Assembly (NCBI GenBank): GCA_015222355.1
Contig: JADFVC010000297.1
Location: forward strand, 1-6,781
Reading direction: 5' to 3'
DNA: 6,781 bases
Source: Chloroflexota bacterium
Lineage (GTDB): Bacteria; Desulfobacterota; Desulfuromonadia; Desulfuromonadales; Geopsychrobacteraceae
In this document: positions 5,304 to 6,781 of the stretch, one piece after another
Position numbering within the stretch: the stretch's first letter is position 1
Layout of the letters: every line of letters begins with the position of its first letter
Made by a program: the position numbers and the translations under genes
Notes under the pieces: model-generated
The model's database searches: none
What the model was told of the DNA's origin: nothing
Seen by the model: only the letters and a program-made list of their open reading frames with translations

Positions 5304-6781
5304 AGCGAACTCAAGCAACCGAGTGGAGCAGCGAGGATTCCGCCGAGCTTTACGGCATTCACCGGTGGGGCAAAGGGAATTTTGACCTTTCCACTGACGG
5401 CAATGTCCGGGTCAAAGTGCAATTCCCCTCTGGCGAAGTCGCCATCCCGCTCATCGATATCGTCACCGGGGCCAAGCAACGCGGCTATGACTTTCCCTTG
5501 CTGCTACGGGTGGAAAACCTGCTTGACGAAAGAATCCGACTGCTCAACGAAAGCTTCGCGACGGCGATGGCCGAGGCGGGTTACCGGGGTCAATACCAGG
5601 GCGTTTTTCCGGTCAAGGTCAACCAGCAGTGTCAAGTCATCCGCGAAATCAGTCGTTTCGGTGCCGCCTATGGTCATGGCCTGGAAGCCGGAAGTAAGGC
5701 CGAACTACTGCTCGCCCTGGCCAACCTGAACGAAGGCGGGTTGCTGATCTGTAATGGTTATAAAGACCGTGAATTCATTGATCTCGGCCTCTGGGCCGGC
5801 AAGCTGGGTTACCGCTGTTTCTTTGTCATCGAGTCGCCGACCGAGCTGCCGCTGCTCCTCAAACGCAGCAAGGAGATCGGCATCAAGCCGCTGATCGGTG
5901 TGCGGATCAAGGTTTCGGTGAAAGTCGGTGGACTCTGGACCGAAACCACCGGTGATCGCAGCAGTTTCGGCCTGAGCACGGCACAACTGGTCGCCGTCGT
6001 TGATCAGCTCCGCCAGGCAGAAATGCTCGGCTGCCTGCAACTGCTCCACTGCCATCTCGGCTCACAGATTCCCGATATCGAGGAAATACGCGCCGGGGTT
6101 CGTGAAGCCAGCCGCTTTTATGCCGACCTGGCAGAAGAAGGTGTGCCACTGCAATATCTCGACCTGGGGGGCGGTCTGGCCGTCGACTACCTCGGCAGCC
6201 AATCAAAACAGAGTCATTCACGCAATTACGACATAGCCGGTTACTGTCGCTGCCTGGTGGAAACCGTCGCGGCAACTCTCGACCGCAAACAGGTTGCACA
6301 TCCGACCCTGATCACAGAATCGGGACGAGCCACGGTGGCCCATACCACCATGCTGCTGTTCGACATCCTTGACGTGCTACGCTTCGAACCTCTGTCCTTG
6401 CCTGAAAACTGCCCGGCGGATGCACCGCCCCTGGTTGCCCGTCAGTTCGTGTTACATCAGCAACAGCAGGAAGCGGCTCCCTTTCTCACCTATCATAAGG
6501 CGCTGGCCAACCGTGACCGGATTCGCGACCTTTTCCGTCAGGGAGAACTCAATCTGCGGCAACGCTCGTTGGCCGAGAACCTATTCTTGAGTATCGCCCG
6601 ACGGATCATGACAGAACTGACTGCGGCAAGCCCCGACACGCCTGTTTTGAGCGAACTGCGCAAGAGTCTGGCAGATATCTATTACGGCAATTTCAGCGTT
6701 TTCCAGTCGCTGCCCGACACCTGGGCGATTGGCCAGGTTTACCCGGTTTTGCCGATTCACCGGCTGGACGAAGCCCCGAGC
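5300..6781 (+). CDS. speA: Biosynthetic arginine decarboxylase, PLP-dependent (partial, 3' end beyond window)
   Basis: SpeA decarboxylates arginine to agmatine, the first step of the arginine route to putrescine. The window shows 494 codons without a stop. The family usually has about 630-660 residues, so roughly the last quarter is missing. Landmarks in order: YGIHRWGKGNFDL (18-30), FPVKVNQQ (103-110) with the PLP Schiff-base lysine K106, GLEAGSKAELLLAL (127-140), CNGYKDREFIDL (151-162), LLHCHLGSQI (248-257) with the PLP-stacking His H252, LDLGGGLAVDY (287-297) at the phosphate site, ITESGRA (338-344), and YYGNFSVFQSLPDTWAIGQVYPVLP (461-485). All match biosynthetic SpeA rather than the inducible AdiA type. 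The C-terminal active-site Cys region (DITCDSDG-like) lies outside the window. The start shares ATGA with the speE stop. A weak AGGGA (5283-5287) is 12 nt upstream, so coupling probably matters. Confidence 0.97.
   Translation, partial: MKRTQATEWSSEDSAELYGIHRWGKGNFDLSTDGNVRVKVQFPSGEVAIPLIDIVTGAKQRGYDFPLLLRVENLLDERIRLLNESFATAMAEAGYRGQYQGVFPVKVNQQCQVIREISRFGAAYGHGLEAGSKAELLLALANLNEGGLLICNGYKDREFIDLGLWAGKLGYRCFFVIESPTELPLLLKRSKEIGIKPLIGVRIKVSVKVGGLWTETTGDRSSFGLSTAQLVAVVDQLRQAEMLGCLQLLHCHLGSQIPDIEEIRAGVREASRFYADLAEEGVPLQYLDLGGGLAVDYLGSQSKQSHSRNYDIAGYCRCLVETVAATLDRKQVAHPTLITESGRATVAHTTMLLFDILDVLRFEPLSLPENCPADAPPLVARQFVLHQQQQEAAPFLTYHKALANRDRIRDLFRQGELNLRQRSLAENLFLSIARRIMTELTAASPDTPVLSELRKSLADIYYGNFSVFQSLPDTWAIGQVYPVLPIHRLDEAPS

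Overview
The window looks like chromosomal DNA from a Gram-negative bacterium of moderate GC content. Gene content and protein style fit the Desulfuromonadales/Geobacter side of the Desulfobacterota, but this is inferred from family resemblance, not from a marker gene. No tRNA, rRNA, CRISPR array, transposase or phage gene was seen.

Layout. (1) Positions 1-121 hold what is probably the 3' end of an unidentified plus-strand gene, followed by an AT-rich spacer with a perfect hairpin (181-207) and a good sigma-70 promoter (202-229). (2) A compact plus-strand operon follows (295-2743): a stand-alone cyclic-nucleotide-binding-domain protein with a GTG start, an AI-2E/PerM-family membrane transporter overlapping it by 4 bp, and an inositol-monophosphatase-family phosphatase 2 bp further on. 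It ends at a probable intrinsic terminator (2786-2808). (3) proC (pyrroline-5-carboxylate reductase) lies convergently on the minus strand (2860-3672). (4) A 295-bp divergent intergenic region contains a second hairpin with the same core as the first, a foldable proC leader and a plus-strand promoter. (5) A plus-strand polyamine operon runs to the right edge: a small protein of the pyruvoyl-dependent arginine decarboxylase family, speE (spermidine synthase), and speA (PLP-dependent arginine decarboxylase), which is cut by the window end.

How the genes work together. SpeA makes agmatine from arginine and SpeE makes spermidine from putrescine. The agmatine-to-putrescine step and the AdoMet decarboxylase are not visible and may lie downstream. 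The first gene of this operon belongs to a family that normally makes agmatine by a different chemistry, but the Ser-Ser pair where those proenzymes cleave themselves to create the pyruvoyl cofactor is Cys-Asn here, while the substrate-site Asp, Asn and Glu are kept. It therefore looks like a conserved pseudoenzyme, or an enzyme with altered chemistry, beside a complete-looking PLP arginine decarboxylase. This is the most interesting signal in the window. The second is the pair of covarying hairpins in the two main promoter regions.
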